A stretch of 16,947 nt of DNA from Candidatus Acetothermia bacterium (GTDB lineage Bacteria > Bipolaricaulota > Bipolaricaulia > Bipolaricaulales > Bipolaricaulaceae), in NCBI GenBank assembly GCA_003552425.1, contig PUMC01000092.1:1-16947 (forward strand), written 5' to 3'. Below the pieces are notes generated by a model. The model was not told the DNA's origin and did not search any database. It was given only the letters and a program-made list of their open reading frames with translations. The translations under genes and the position numbers were made by a program. The stretch's first letter is position 1. Each line of letters opens with the position of its first letter. This document shows positions 1 to 5,978 of the stretch, one piece after another.

Positions 1-2
1 AC

Positions 3-722
3 GACCGTCTGTGGGACTTCGAGGAGGATCTTCCGTTCTGGGTCCATCAAGCGGAGAAACATGGCGGTCCGGTCCTCGAGCTCGCCTGCGGCACGGCACG
101 GGTGGCCCTGGCGCTTGCCAGGGAGGGCTTTCAAGTGACGGGGGTGGACCTCTCCGACTCCATGCTCGCCGAGGCACGCCGCAAGTGCGCGGCGCAGCAG
201 CTGTTCGTGGAGTTCGTGCAGGCAGACATCCGGTCGTTCGACCTCGGAAGGCAGTTCCCGCTCGTCATCCTCCCGGCGAACGTGCTGTGTCACCTGCTGG
301 GTCTCGAGGATCTCGAGGCCTTCCTCAACTGTGCGCATGAACACCTCGAGGAGGACGGCGCGTTGGTCATCGATGTGTTCACGCCGCGCCTGGACATCCT
401 GCTCCGCAACCCGGATGCGCGGTACCCCCACACGGAGTACCCGGACCCGGACGGCAAGGGCATTGTGCGGGTGGGCGAGAGCAACCGCTACGACAGCGGT
501 TCGCAGATCAACCACATCACGCTCTACTACGGGCTACCGGACCGGCAGGACGAGCTGGTGGAAGACCTCGCGATGCGCATGTACTTCCCTCAGGAGATCG
601 ACGCCTTGCTCGGCTACAACGGCTTCGAGATCGCGGCGAAGTACGGGGATTACGACCATACACCGTTCGGCACCTGCACAGACCGTCAGCTCATCGTATG
701 CCGCAAGCGGGGGCATGGTTGA
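3..722 (+). CDS. Class I SAM-dependent methyltransferase, 5'-truncated by the window edge
   Basis: The frame is open from the first bases of the window, so the start codon lies upstream and this is a C-terminal part of about 239 residues. The SAM-binding glycine-rich loop appears as VLELACGTARVALALA roughly 25 residues into the visible part. It is followed by GVDLSDSMLAEARRK (acidic residue at the end of strand 2) and an ADIRSFDL segment, the normal order for a class I Rossmann methyltransferase of the Methyltransf_25 type. The tail after about residue 150 (tyrosine- and aspartate-rich, ending RKRGHG) probably forms a substrate-binding extension as in small-molecule N- or O-methyltransferases. 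The substrate cannot be read from the sequence. It lies 127 bases upstream of another methyltransferase on the same strand; the two share the MLAEARRK segment, but this is a common family motif and not proof of recent duplication. The family is sure, the function unknown. Confidence 0.88.
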   Translation, partial: DRLWDFEEDLPFWVHQAEKHGGPVLELACGTARVALALAREGFQVTGVDLSDSMLAEARRKCAAQQLFVEFVQADIRSFDLGRQFPLVILPANVLCHLLGLEDLEAFLNCAHEHLEEDGALVIDVFTPRLDILLRNPDARYPHTEYPDPDGKGIVRVGESNRYDSGSQINHITLYYGLPDRQDELVEDLAMRMYFPQEIDALLGYNGFEIAAKYGDYDHTPFGTCTDRQLIVCRKRGHG

Positions 723-769
723 TCCCCGAGCGGTGGGCCGTGCGGAGTACGGGTTGGCCACTTCCCCGA

Positions 770-790
770 GCCGCTGTCATGGCGAGCGGC
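770..790. repeat. Small inverted repeat between two methyltransferase genes
   Basis: GCCGCT at 770-775 and AGCGGC at 785-790 form a perfect 6-base stem with a 9-base loop in the 127-base gap between the two methyltransferase genes. No T-run follows on the plus strand, so it is not a typical intrinsic terminator. It may be a weak processing or pausing hairpin, or chance in GC-rich DNA. No convincing promoter is visible in this gap. Confidence 0.25.
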
Positions 791-849
791 GCGATGCCGA
801 CCTTCCGCGCAACACGATGCCGCCCTGGCGGTAGACCGGAGCCAAGTCC

Positions 850-1500
850 ATGAGCACACGCGATGATCAGGCCCGTACTTTCGACGCATGGGCTGCGCAC
901 TACGACGCTTCGGTTCAGGAGGAGAGAGGTTTTCCTTCCATCGGGTACAGCAGTGTCCTTGACGCGGTCGTGCAGCTCTGCGCGCCACGACCGGGGTGGG
1001 TGATCGTCGATATGGGCACTGGAACGGGCGAACTGGCCAAACGACTTGTCGGTTACGGGTGTGAGGTTTGGGGCGTCGATTTCTCCACGAACATGCTCGC
1101 TGAGGCTCGGAGGAAGGTACCACGCGCACGGATGGTCAACGCTAATCTCAACAGCGGCTGGCCGACAGAGCTTCCGGACGAAGTCGACCGTATCGTCTCC
1201 TCGTACGCCCTCCATCACTTTCCCCTGAAGAGGAAGGTCGCCCTGCTCCGCCACTGGGCCGCTCAGCTGGCGGTAGGCGGTTCGATCGTTGTTGGGGACA
1301 TTGCGTTCGCCACCGCGGCCGACCGCGCGACAGCCCACCACCGCTGGCGGGACCTGTGGGACGACGACGAGTTCTACTGGGCAGCCGACGAGACACTACC
1401 CAGCCTGGGGCACGTCGGCCTGGACGGGACATACAGGCAGATCTCCTCATGCGCAGGCCTGTTCGAGGTCAGGCGCGCAGTGCAGCGCTGCGCAAGTTAG
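850..1500 (+). CDS. Class I SAM-dependent methyltransferase
   Basis: A complete 216-residue protein. Its N-terminus (FDAWAAHYDASV, residues 11-22) is the helix seen in UbiE/YrrT-like small-molecule methyltransferases. The SAM motif I is VIVDMGTGTGELAKRL at residues 51-66, followed by GVDFSTNMLAEARRK (75-89), an ANLNSGWP segment, and VDRIVSSYALHHFPLKRK, where the HHF motif is typical of this group. A GGAG at 838-841 sits 8 bases before the ATG and supports this start. The tail (YRQISSCAGLFEVRRAVQRC) resembles the usual C-terminal strand pair. Substrate is unknown: the sequence allows a YrrT-like role or any other small acceptor. Neighbours on the same strand are another methyltransferase upstream and a small membrane protein downstream that has its own promoter candidate. 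Confidence 0.9.
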   Translation: MSTRDDQARTFDAWAAHYDASVQEERGFPSIGYSSVLDAVVQLCAPRPGWVIVDMGTGTGELAKRLVGYGCEVWGVDFSTNMLAEARRKVPRARMVNANLNSGWPTELPDEVDRIVSSYALHHFPLKRKVALLRHWAAQLAVGGSIVVGDIAFATAADRATAHHRWRDLWDDDEFYWAADETLPSLGHVGLDGTYRQISSCAGLFEVRRAVQRCAS

Positions 1501-1511
1501 GGACCTGAGCC

Positions 1512-1543
1512 TTGACGGGCAGCGTGTTGAAACCTGTTACAAT
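1512..1543 (+). promoter_or_regulatory. Candidate promoter for the 53-residue membrane protein
   Basis: TTGACG (1512-1517) is a good -35 match. TACAAT (1538-1543) is a strong -10 match but lies 20 bases away, longer than the usual 16-18. A poorer -10 (TGTTAC, 1535-1540) gives a 17-base spacer. The site lies between the stop of the methyltransferase gene (1500) and the start of the small gene (1568). The -10 sits inside the loop of the palindrome described separately. Confidence 0.4.
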
Positions 1544-1558
1544 GGGCACGGGTTTCAA
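1527..1558. repeat. Palindrome overlapping promoter and reaching the SD, candidate operator
   Basis: TTGAAACC (1527-1534) and GGTTTCAA (1551-1558) are perfect inverted 8-mers. Allowing one G-T mismatch the arms extend to 11 bases (TTGAAACCTGT, 1527-1537, and ACGGGTTTCAA, 1548-1558), with a 10-base centre containing the -10 candidate TACAAT. The right arm runs into the AAGGAGGG SD (1557-1564). On DNA this would place a dimeric repressor over the promoter. If transcription began further upstream, the RNA stem would partly mask the SD. Confidence 0.5.
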
Positions 1559-1567
1559 GGAGGGACA

Positions 1568-1729
1568 GTGGCAAAACGACATGTCGTCGAATCCGGCAGC
1601 TTGGGCGGTATGATGTGGTTCGGTGGATGGCTGTTCAGCATCGCGTTCGCCGAACTCCTATGGTGGCAGGCCATCCTCGGGATCGTCGTCTGGCCATACT
1701 ACCTTGGTGTCCTCGCCCGGGGAGGCTAA
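1568..1729 (+). CDS. Small two-helix membrane protein, 53 residues, unknown function
   Basis: A GTG start (1568) follows AAGGAGGG (1557-1564) at a normal distance, one of the strongest SDs in the window. The 53-residue product begins with a basic soluble tip (MAKRHVVESG) and then has two hydrophobic stretches: about residues 15-33 (MMWFGGWLFSIAFAELLWW) and about 35-49 (AILGIVVWPYYLGVLA), ending ARGG at TAA. It is rich in Trp, Gly and aromatic residues near the ends of the helices, as expected of a membrane hairpin. I do not recognise a family. It overlaps no other real gene, ends 24 bases before the convergent iscU-like gene, and has its own promoter and palindrome. The SD, start and membrane pattern make it likely to be real; its role is unknown. 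Confidence 0.68.
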   Translation: MAKRHVVESGSLGGMMWFGGWLFSIAFAELLWWQAILGIVVWPYYLGVLARGG

Positions 1730-1753
1730 GGGTTCAGTGCCCCACGCAGCGCT

Positions 1754-2266
1754 TCATGAAGCCGCGGTGCTGTCCTCCCCGGATGCCCCTTGGGATTGAA
1801 GAAGCGCTCCGTAGCGCTGCTCCAGCTTCTCCATATGCTTTGCCACGCGCTGGTGCCGCTGCTCCAGCACCTCCGGGATTTCGCCACCGTGCTCTGTTAG
1901 GTACATGTAGATCGCCTCGTTCAGTGCGTCTGCGGCAAGCGCAGAGCAGTGCATCTTTACGGGCGGTAACCCGCCAAGACCTTCAGCCACGTCCTGGTTG
2001 GTGATGCGTATGGCTTCCTGCAGCGTCTTGCCCCGGGCCATCTCCGAGACCATGGACGAGGTTGCCACGGCGGCAGCACAGCCATAGGTTTCCCAGGAGA
2101 TGTCGCTGATGATCTCCCTACCCTCATCATCCTGGTCGACCTTGATATACACCCACATCACGTCACCACACACAAGCTGGCCGACCTTGCCCACCGCAGA
2201 GTAATCCTCGAGCTTTCCCATGTTGCGAGGATTCCGAAAATGGTCCATTACTTGATCAGTGTACAT
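1754..2266 (-). CDS. iscU: IscU/NifU-type iron-sulfur cluster scaffold
   Basis: This protein receives sulfur from the upstream cysteine desulfurase and iron to build 2Fe-2S/4Fe-4S clusters. I chose ATG 2266 because the product then begins MYTDQVMDHFRNPRN, the usual opening of anaerobe IscU/NifU proteins, and because AGGTG (2277-2273) sits 6 bases before it; GTG 2275 and ATG 2272 are in-frame alternatives. The 170 residues keep all three cluster-ligand cysteines: C33 (LVCGDVM), C63 (TYGCAAAVATSS) and C107 (PVKMHCSALAADAL), plus D35. The N-terminal 125 residues are the scaffold. The last 45 or so form a charged helical tail (HQRVAKHMEKLEQRYG) absent from short IscU proteins. The start overlaps the end of the desulfurase gene by 11 bases, so the two are probably translationally coupled. 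Confidence 0.93.
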   Translation of the reverse strand: MYTDQVMDHFRNPRNMGKLEDYSAVGKVGQLVCGDVMWVYIKVDQDDEGREIISDISWETYGCAAAVATSSMVSEMARGKTLQEAIRITNQDVAEGLGGLPPVKMHCSALAADALNEAIYMYLTEHGGEIPEVLEQRHQRVAKHMEKLEQRYGALLQSQGASGEDSTAAS

Positions 2267-3422
2267 GTTCATCACCTACTTTGAATGGGGAATACGCACG
2301 GAGTGACGCCACGGCACGTGGCAGACGATCCAGAAACGCTTCGATCTCGTCCCCCGTTGTCCCCCGGCCTGTGCTGACGCGCAGGCTGCCATGCACCATG
2401 GAGGGGGGGACCTTGATCGCCGTGAGCACGTGGCTCGGCTCAAGATCCGGGGACGAACAAGCCGAACCTGTGGACACGGCGATTCCGAATTCGTCGAGTC
2501 TCAGGACAAGCGATTCTCCCTCGACGGCCTCAAAGCTGAAGTTGGCGATGTGGGGAAGGCTGTCCGTCGGATGTCCGTTGAGCCGTGATCCGGGGATGCT
2601 GCGCACACCCTCGATGAGACGTTTGCGGAGCACCTCGAGCCGCGGCGTGGTGTGTGCGCGCTCGTCAAACACAAGCGCCGTCGCCTTGCCCAGCCCGACG
2701 ATCCCGGGGACGTTCTCGGTACCGCTACGGCGCCCTCCCTCGTGGCCTCCTCCGTGCAGCAGGGGGGCCAAGCGCACACCCTTTCGAACGAACAGGAACC
2801 CGACACCTTTGGGACCATGGATCTTGTGTGCCGACGCGGCGAGGAGATCGACGTCATCCATGGGAAGCGCGACCCTGCCGTAGGCCTGGACGGCATCGGT
2901 GTGGAACAGGATACCGCGGCTCCGACACAGGGCAGCGATCTTGGTGATCGGTTGCACCGTGCCGATCTCGTTGTTGCCCGCCATCACAGAGACGAGCAAC
3001 GTATCGTCGCGAAGGGCAGCCTCCACATCCTCCGGAGCGACCCGCCCATGTTCATCCGGGCCCACAAAGGTCACGGGGTAGCCTTGTGCCTCGAGCCAAC
3101 GGGCAGCGTGCAGGACAGCGTGGTGCTCTACGGTCGTGGTAACGATGTGCCGTCGTGCACCCGATGCGTAAGCAGCCCCGATAAGCGCGAGGTTGTTCGC
3201 CTCAGTCGCGCCCGACGTGAACACGATCTCCCCCGGGTTCACCCCGAGACGATCGGCGATCGTCGCCCTGCTCTCATCGACCGCCTTGCGGGATCGTCGC
3301 CCTAGTGCATACAGACTCGATGCATTGCCGTACCATTCACGCTCGTAGGGGGCCATCTCCTGGAGCACTTCCTGTGCTACCGGCGTCGTTGCGCTGTGGT
3401 CCAAGTAGATCGTATGGTCCAT
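2256..3422 (-). CDS. nifS: Cysteine desulfurase, NifS/IscS family
   Basis: This PLP enzyme converts cysteine to alanine and carries the sulfur as a persulfide for Fe-S cluster assembly. The 388 residues match the family length. Visible landmarks: YLDHSATTP at 6-14, the cofactor-contact segment TSGATEANN (69-77), HH at 100-101, HTDAVQAYG (174-182), the PLP lysine K200 in SAHKIHGPKG, RRSGTENVPG (231-240), and the persulfide cysteine C322 in STGSACSS. Short spacing around SACSS and the sequence style fit group I (NifS/IscS) rather than SufS. The start ATG 3422 is preceded by GGTGA about 6 bases upstream. It overlaps the iscU-like gene by 11 bases, so both are one transcription unit. Whether it serves the acs enzymes or is the general housekeeping system cannot be told from sequence; no other Fe-S assembly genes are visible here. 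Confidence 0.95.
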   Translation of the reverse strand: MDHTIYLDHSATTPVAQEVLQEMAPYEREWYGNASSLYALGRRSRKAVDESRATIADRLGVNPGEIVFTSGATEANNLALIGAAYASGARRHIVTTTVEHHAVLHAARWLEAQGYPVTFVGPDEHGRVAPEDVEAALRDDTLLVSVMAGNNEIGTVQPITKIAALCRSRGILFHTDAVQAYGRVALPMDDVDLLAASAHKIHGPKGVGFLFVRKGVRLAPLLHGGGHEGGRRSGTENVPGIVGLGKATALVFDERAHTTPRLEVLRKRLIEGVRSIPGSRLNGHPTDSLPHIANFSFEAVEGESLVLRLDEFGIAVSTGSACSSPDLEPSHVLTAIKVPPSMVHGSLRVSTGRGTTGDEIEAFLDRLPRAVASLRAYSPFKVGDEHVH

Positions 3423-3775
3423 GTCGGATCACCGCTTAAATGGTAGTATGGTTGTCCACTATATGCAAGCGCGCTTCTGCTCAGCCGTACAGCCCCCACA
3501 ACCCTGCACCAGGGGAGGCCTGGGGGCCACCGACACCTCGCTTGGACAGCCGTCGCCCGATCCACGCACGATGGCACGATATCCGTGCCGAGAATCCCGC
3601 TCAAGGAGGTACCGTGGGGCGATACTCCCATGCCTGCACCATTCCCCGTTCCGGCGGCACGCAGCGGCCGTCCGATGTCCACTGCAAGAACTGTACGGAT
3701 GGGCCCGGGGAACCTGCTGCTCCGCGGGGTCGCACAGGAGAGCGTTGCCGCATGGCTTGCCGGAGCACTCGACGT
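3423..3775. other. 353-base gap without a convincing gene
   Basis: This lies between the nifS start and the nitrilase stop, both on the minus strand. It holds the weak nifS promoter, an isolated SD-like AAGGAGGT on the plus strand (3603-3610), and a perfect 6-base inverted repeat GGCACG / CGTGCC (3573-3578 and 3584-3589, 5-base loop). One plus-strand frame is open from about 3447 to 3818, and GTG 3585 would give 77 residues, but it lacks a fitting SD, resembles no family I know and runs into the nitrilase gene. I see no tRNA, no terminator T-run and no known riboswitch. Confidence 0.5.
3440..3468 (-). promoter_or_regulatory. Weak candidate promoter for nifS-iscU
   Basis: Reading the minus strand, TTGCAT (3468-3463) and TACCAT (3445-3440) are separated by 17 bases, and TACCAT ends 17 bases before the nifS start codon. 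Both hexamers are partial matches. The spacer contains an imperfect dyad (ATAGTGG / CTACCAT) that could be read as an operator, but the match is poor. An Fe-S sensing Rrf2 regulator would be the usual expectation for such genes, yet none is encoded in the window. Confidence 0.3.
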
Positions 3776-4621
3776 TCAGGGTTGCGGCCCTGGCTCCTCG
3801 ACCACCTGTTGCTCGTAGAGCTCCCGGCGGGCTTCCTCGTGCTCGAAGAGGCGGAAGGTGTCCCGCCATTGTTTGAGCGCATCGAGATCAAGGTGGACGA
3901 CCTGGTAGCCCGGGCGGTCGTCCATCATCGAGATCACGTTGCCGCGGAAGTCGACAGCCATGGAGCGGCCGAAGAACCGTTCCCTCTGATGCATCCCTGT
4001 GATGTTCGTCAGGACGAAGTAGGCCTGGTTCTCCAGGGCGCGACAGCGGCCCAGGATCTCCCAGTCCACATCGTAGGGGTAGTTCCAGCTGGTGGGCACA
4101 CAGAAGACCTCGGCTCCCTGCTCCCGCAGCCCTCCAAACAGACTGGGGAAGCGAAGGTCCCGGCAGACAGCGATCCCCAGTTTGGTGAACCCTAGGTCAA
4201 CAACCTTCGCTTCCGCCCCGGGGCGGTAGATCGCCGTCTCACCCCAGTCGGCAAACAGGTGCATCTTGCGGTAGCCGGCCACGACCTCCCCATGGGGATC
4301 CATGAGGTAGGCCGTATCATAGATTCTGCCTCCTCGGACCTCTGGAACCGTCCCCCCGACAACGTAGGCGCGACAATCGCGGGCCCATCGCGCGAGGCAT
4401 TCCATGGACTGACGCATCACCCAGCGTGCGGTCTTCGGCCCCAGGCGCCGCCGCACCCCGAGGGAGAAGTACTCCGGCAGCGCCACAAGGTCGAAGCGCC
4501 CGTAGTTGGCCCGTGCACGGGTGATATGATGGTCAACCTGCTCAAGGTTGGCGGATACATCACGTCCGGGCGCCGTCTGGAGGTACAGCACAAATACCTG
4601 TCCGTCCTCCATCGGCGGCAT
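3776..4621 (-). CDS. Nitrilase-superfamily carbon-nitrogen hydrolase
   Basis: It hydrolyses a non-peptide C-N bond (amide, nitrile or N-carbamoyl) by a Cys nucleophile. With ATG 4621 the protein has 281 residues, the normal length, and begins just before the first strand (QVFVLYLQTAPGRDVSANLEQ). The triad is complete: E50 in LVALPEYFS, K119 in GYRKMHLF, and C153 in GIAVCRDLRFP. The motif after the cysteine (RDLRFP) and TSWNYPYDVDWE, RALENQAYFVLTN and GRSMAVDFRGN fit the omega-amidase/N-carbamoylase-like branches, but the substrate cannot be named. The frame stays open to 4738 and could add 39 Arg/Cys-rich residues that look non-homologous; I exclude them, although the SD for 4621 is only a weak GGTGG. 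It follows the duplicated membrane protein gene by 138 bases (22 if the longer start is used), so the two are probably cotranscribed. Confidence 0.88.
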   Translation of the reverse strand: MPPMEDGQVFVLYLQTAPGRDVSANLEQVDHHITRARANYGRFDLVALPEYFSLGVRRRLGPKTARWVMRQSMECLARWARDCRAYVVGGTVPEVRGGRIYDTAYLMDPHGEVVAGYRKMHLFADWGETAIYRPGAEAKVVDLGFTKLGIAVCRDLRFPSLFGGLREQGAEVFCVPTSWNYPYDVDWEILGRCRALENQAYFVLTNITGMHQRERFFGRSMAVDFRGNVISMMDDRPGYQVVHLDLDALKQWRDTFRLFEHEEARRELYEQQVVEEPGPQP

Positions 4622-4759
4622 CACCCGCACCACCACCGCTCGAACACGGCTGCCATGGCGCGGCGATGGTACCAAAGACCGTGGGAAGAACCAAGCGCAA
4701 CAGGCCCTCGCATCGGTGACTGACGTCCCATTGCGCAAGGAGACGGGCTGTGCCGCTCG

Positions 4760-5827
4760 TCAGTCCTGCCGTTCGCCGAAGGCAACAGACCGCAACGCGC
4801 GCTTCCTGGGCAGAGCCGCGGACGCCCACAAAACCGCTCTCCGGGCACCTGCAACGGCGATGACAGAGCCGAAGGCGATCGTCCCCAGCTTCCCGCCTGC
4901 CCCTCCCAGATAGGGCGAGCTGTACATGAACACGAGAGCGCACAGAACACCGGCCACAGCCACGTAGAGCTCGTTGGGCACACGCTGACGACTGGACATC
5001 CCCGCAAAGGAGGCGCAGATAACCATAACGCCGAGCGTGGTCCCGATCCCAGGGTGAAGGACGGGCAGGATCAGCCCTCCCGCAAGCCCCACCAGGCCGG
5101 AGCTTATGACCGCACTGTGCTTCAGCCGAACATTGAGCACGTAGGTCAACACCGCACCCAGCACCGAATAGCCAACCAGGTACATGCCCAGATCCCAGCT
5201 CGGCACGGGAGCACTCCCGAAGGCCCTGCTGGTACACAATCCAGCACCAAGGCAACCGATGTAGGCGATGGTTCCGAGCTTCCCGCCAAAACCGTTGAAC
5301 ACTGGTTTGGCAAGCAGAAAGACCGTTCCCGCCAACGCTGACGCCAGCAGCATGTGTCCGTACCCATGGAGCAGGCTGTTGCAGGCCATCCCCGCGAACG
5401 CTCCGCAGTAGATGGGAACGTCGAGGCGCGGAAGGATGAGCGTGGCTGTGATCCCCACCAATGCCGCCGCCACGACCGGCCCCAGGCCAAGATCGACGCT
5501 CAGCGCGAACGTGAGGAGCGCCCCGCCCATCACCCCTAGGAAGATCCCCACATCTGGGGAGCCCCAACGCACCCCTTTGGCATCCTCGGGGAAGCGCACC
5601 AAGAACTCGTTCCCCTTCTCGAATACCAAGAAGAGCAGCGTCAGCGCACCGACCAGCGTGAGGACGTGTAGGCCGTGGGCACCGGTTGTCTGAAGAAGGC
5701 TCAGCGCGAAGAGCGTCACCGTCATCCCGGCAAGCAGGATCGCACCGAGGAGCGCTACACGCACGGGCAACGCTCCATCCGCCACGCGCAGCTTCCCATC
5801 GTTTTCCGGACCTTCCCGCTCACGCAC
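4760..5827 (-). CDS. Polytopic membrane protein with an internal duplication, unrecognised family
   Basis: The 355-residue product starts at GTG 5827, with a weak SD-like GGATGGA directly before it. After a charged N-terminal tip (residues 1-20) most of it is hydrophobic, with about 9-11 membrane segments. Two halves clearly repeat: residues about 118-196 and 240-328. Shared landmarks in the same order are LVGI..LILP / LVGL..LILP, CGAFAGM (141-147) / CASFAGM (271-277), and GGKLGTIAY (181-189) / GGKLGTIAF (311-319). This architecture is typical of transporters or channels with pseudo-symmetry, and the GxGGKLGT loops could be re-entrant or substrate-binding. I do not recognise the family, and no signature of an ABC, MFS or Trk system is visible. 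A charged tail (RRAVLWASAALPRKRALR) is probably cytoplasmic by the positive-inside rule. A nitrilase-type hydrolase follows on the same strand, which might process the transported compound; that is inference. Confidence 0.8.
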   Translation of the reverse strand: MREREGPENDGKLRVADGALPVRVALLGAILLAGMTVTLFALSLLQTTGAHGLHVLTLVGALTLLFLVFEKGNEFLVRFPEDAKGVRWGSPDVGIFLGVMGGALLTFALSVDLGLGPVVAAALVGITATLILPRLDVPIYCGAFAGMACNSLLHGYGHMLLASALAGTVFLLAKPVFNGFGGKLGTIAYIGCLGAGLCTSRAFGSAPVPSWDLGMYLVGYSVLGAVLTYVLNVRLKHSAVISSGLVGLAGGLILPVLHPGIGTTLGVMVICASFAGMSSRQRVPNELYVAVAGVLCALVFMYSSPYLGGAGGKLGTIAFGSVIAVAGARRAVLWASAALPRKRALRSVAFGERQD

Positions 5828-5912
5828 TCCATCCGCTTCTTGCCGCCGCTTTCTGCCACCCCAAACCGATCAACCGCCTCATGGCCCACAGCACTCCCGC
5901 GCAGGACACGGC

Positions 5913-5941
5913 AGAATAGCACAGTGACAGTTGCCGAGCAA
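5913..5941 (-). promoter_or_regulatory. Candidate promoter for the membrane protein and nitrilase genes
   Basis: On the minus strand TTGCTC (5941-5936) and TATTCT (5918-5913) are 17 bases apart, and TGC directly before the -10 gives an extended -10 (TGn). It lies in the 151-base gap after acsA and about 86 bases before the membrane protein start. It suggests the acs operon ends at acsA and a new unit starts here. No hairpin with a T-run is visible after the acsA stop, so readthrough is possible. Confidence 0.45.
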
Positions 5942-5978
5942 GCGCGCCCGACGGCCTTCTCTAACCCTTGCCGGCCAC

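Noticed and set aside
1751..1762. Perfect 12-base palindrome GCTTCATGAAGC at the convergent gene ends
   Set aside because: It overlaps the iscU-like stop codon, has no loop and no T-run on either strand, so a terminator is not supported.
3585..3818. Plus-strand frame of 77 residues in the gap before nifS, near an AAGGAGGT
   Set aside because: The SD lies inside the frame rather than before its start, the nearest in-frame ATG is about 20 bases beyond the SD, the protein resembles no family I know and it overlaps the end of the nitrilase gene. GC-rich DNA gives such frames often.
5830..5895. 20-codon minus-strand frame just before the membrane protein gene
   Set aside because: Its ATG has no clear SD and the product shows no pattern. 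It may be chance in the leader.
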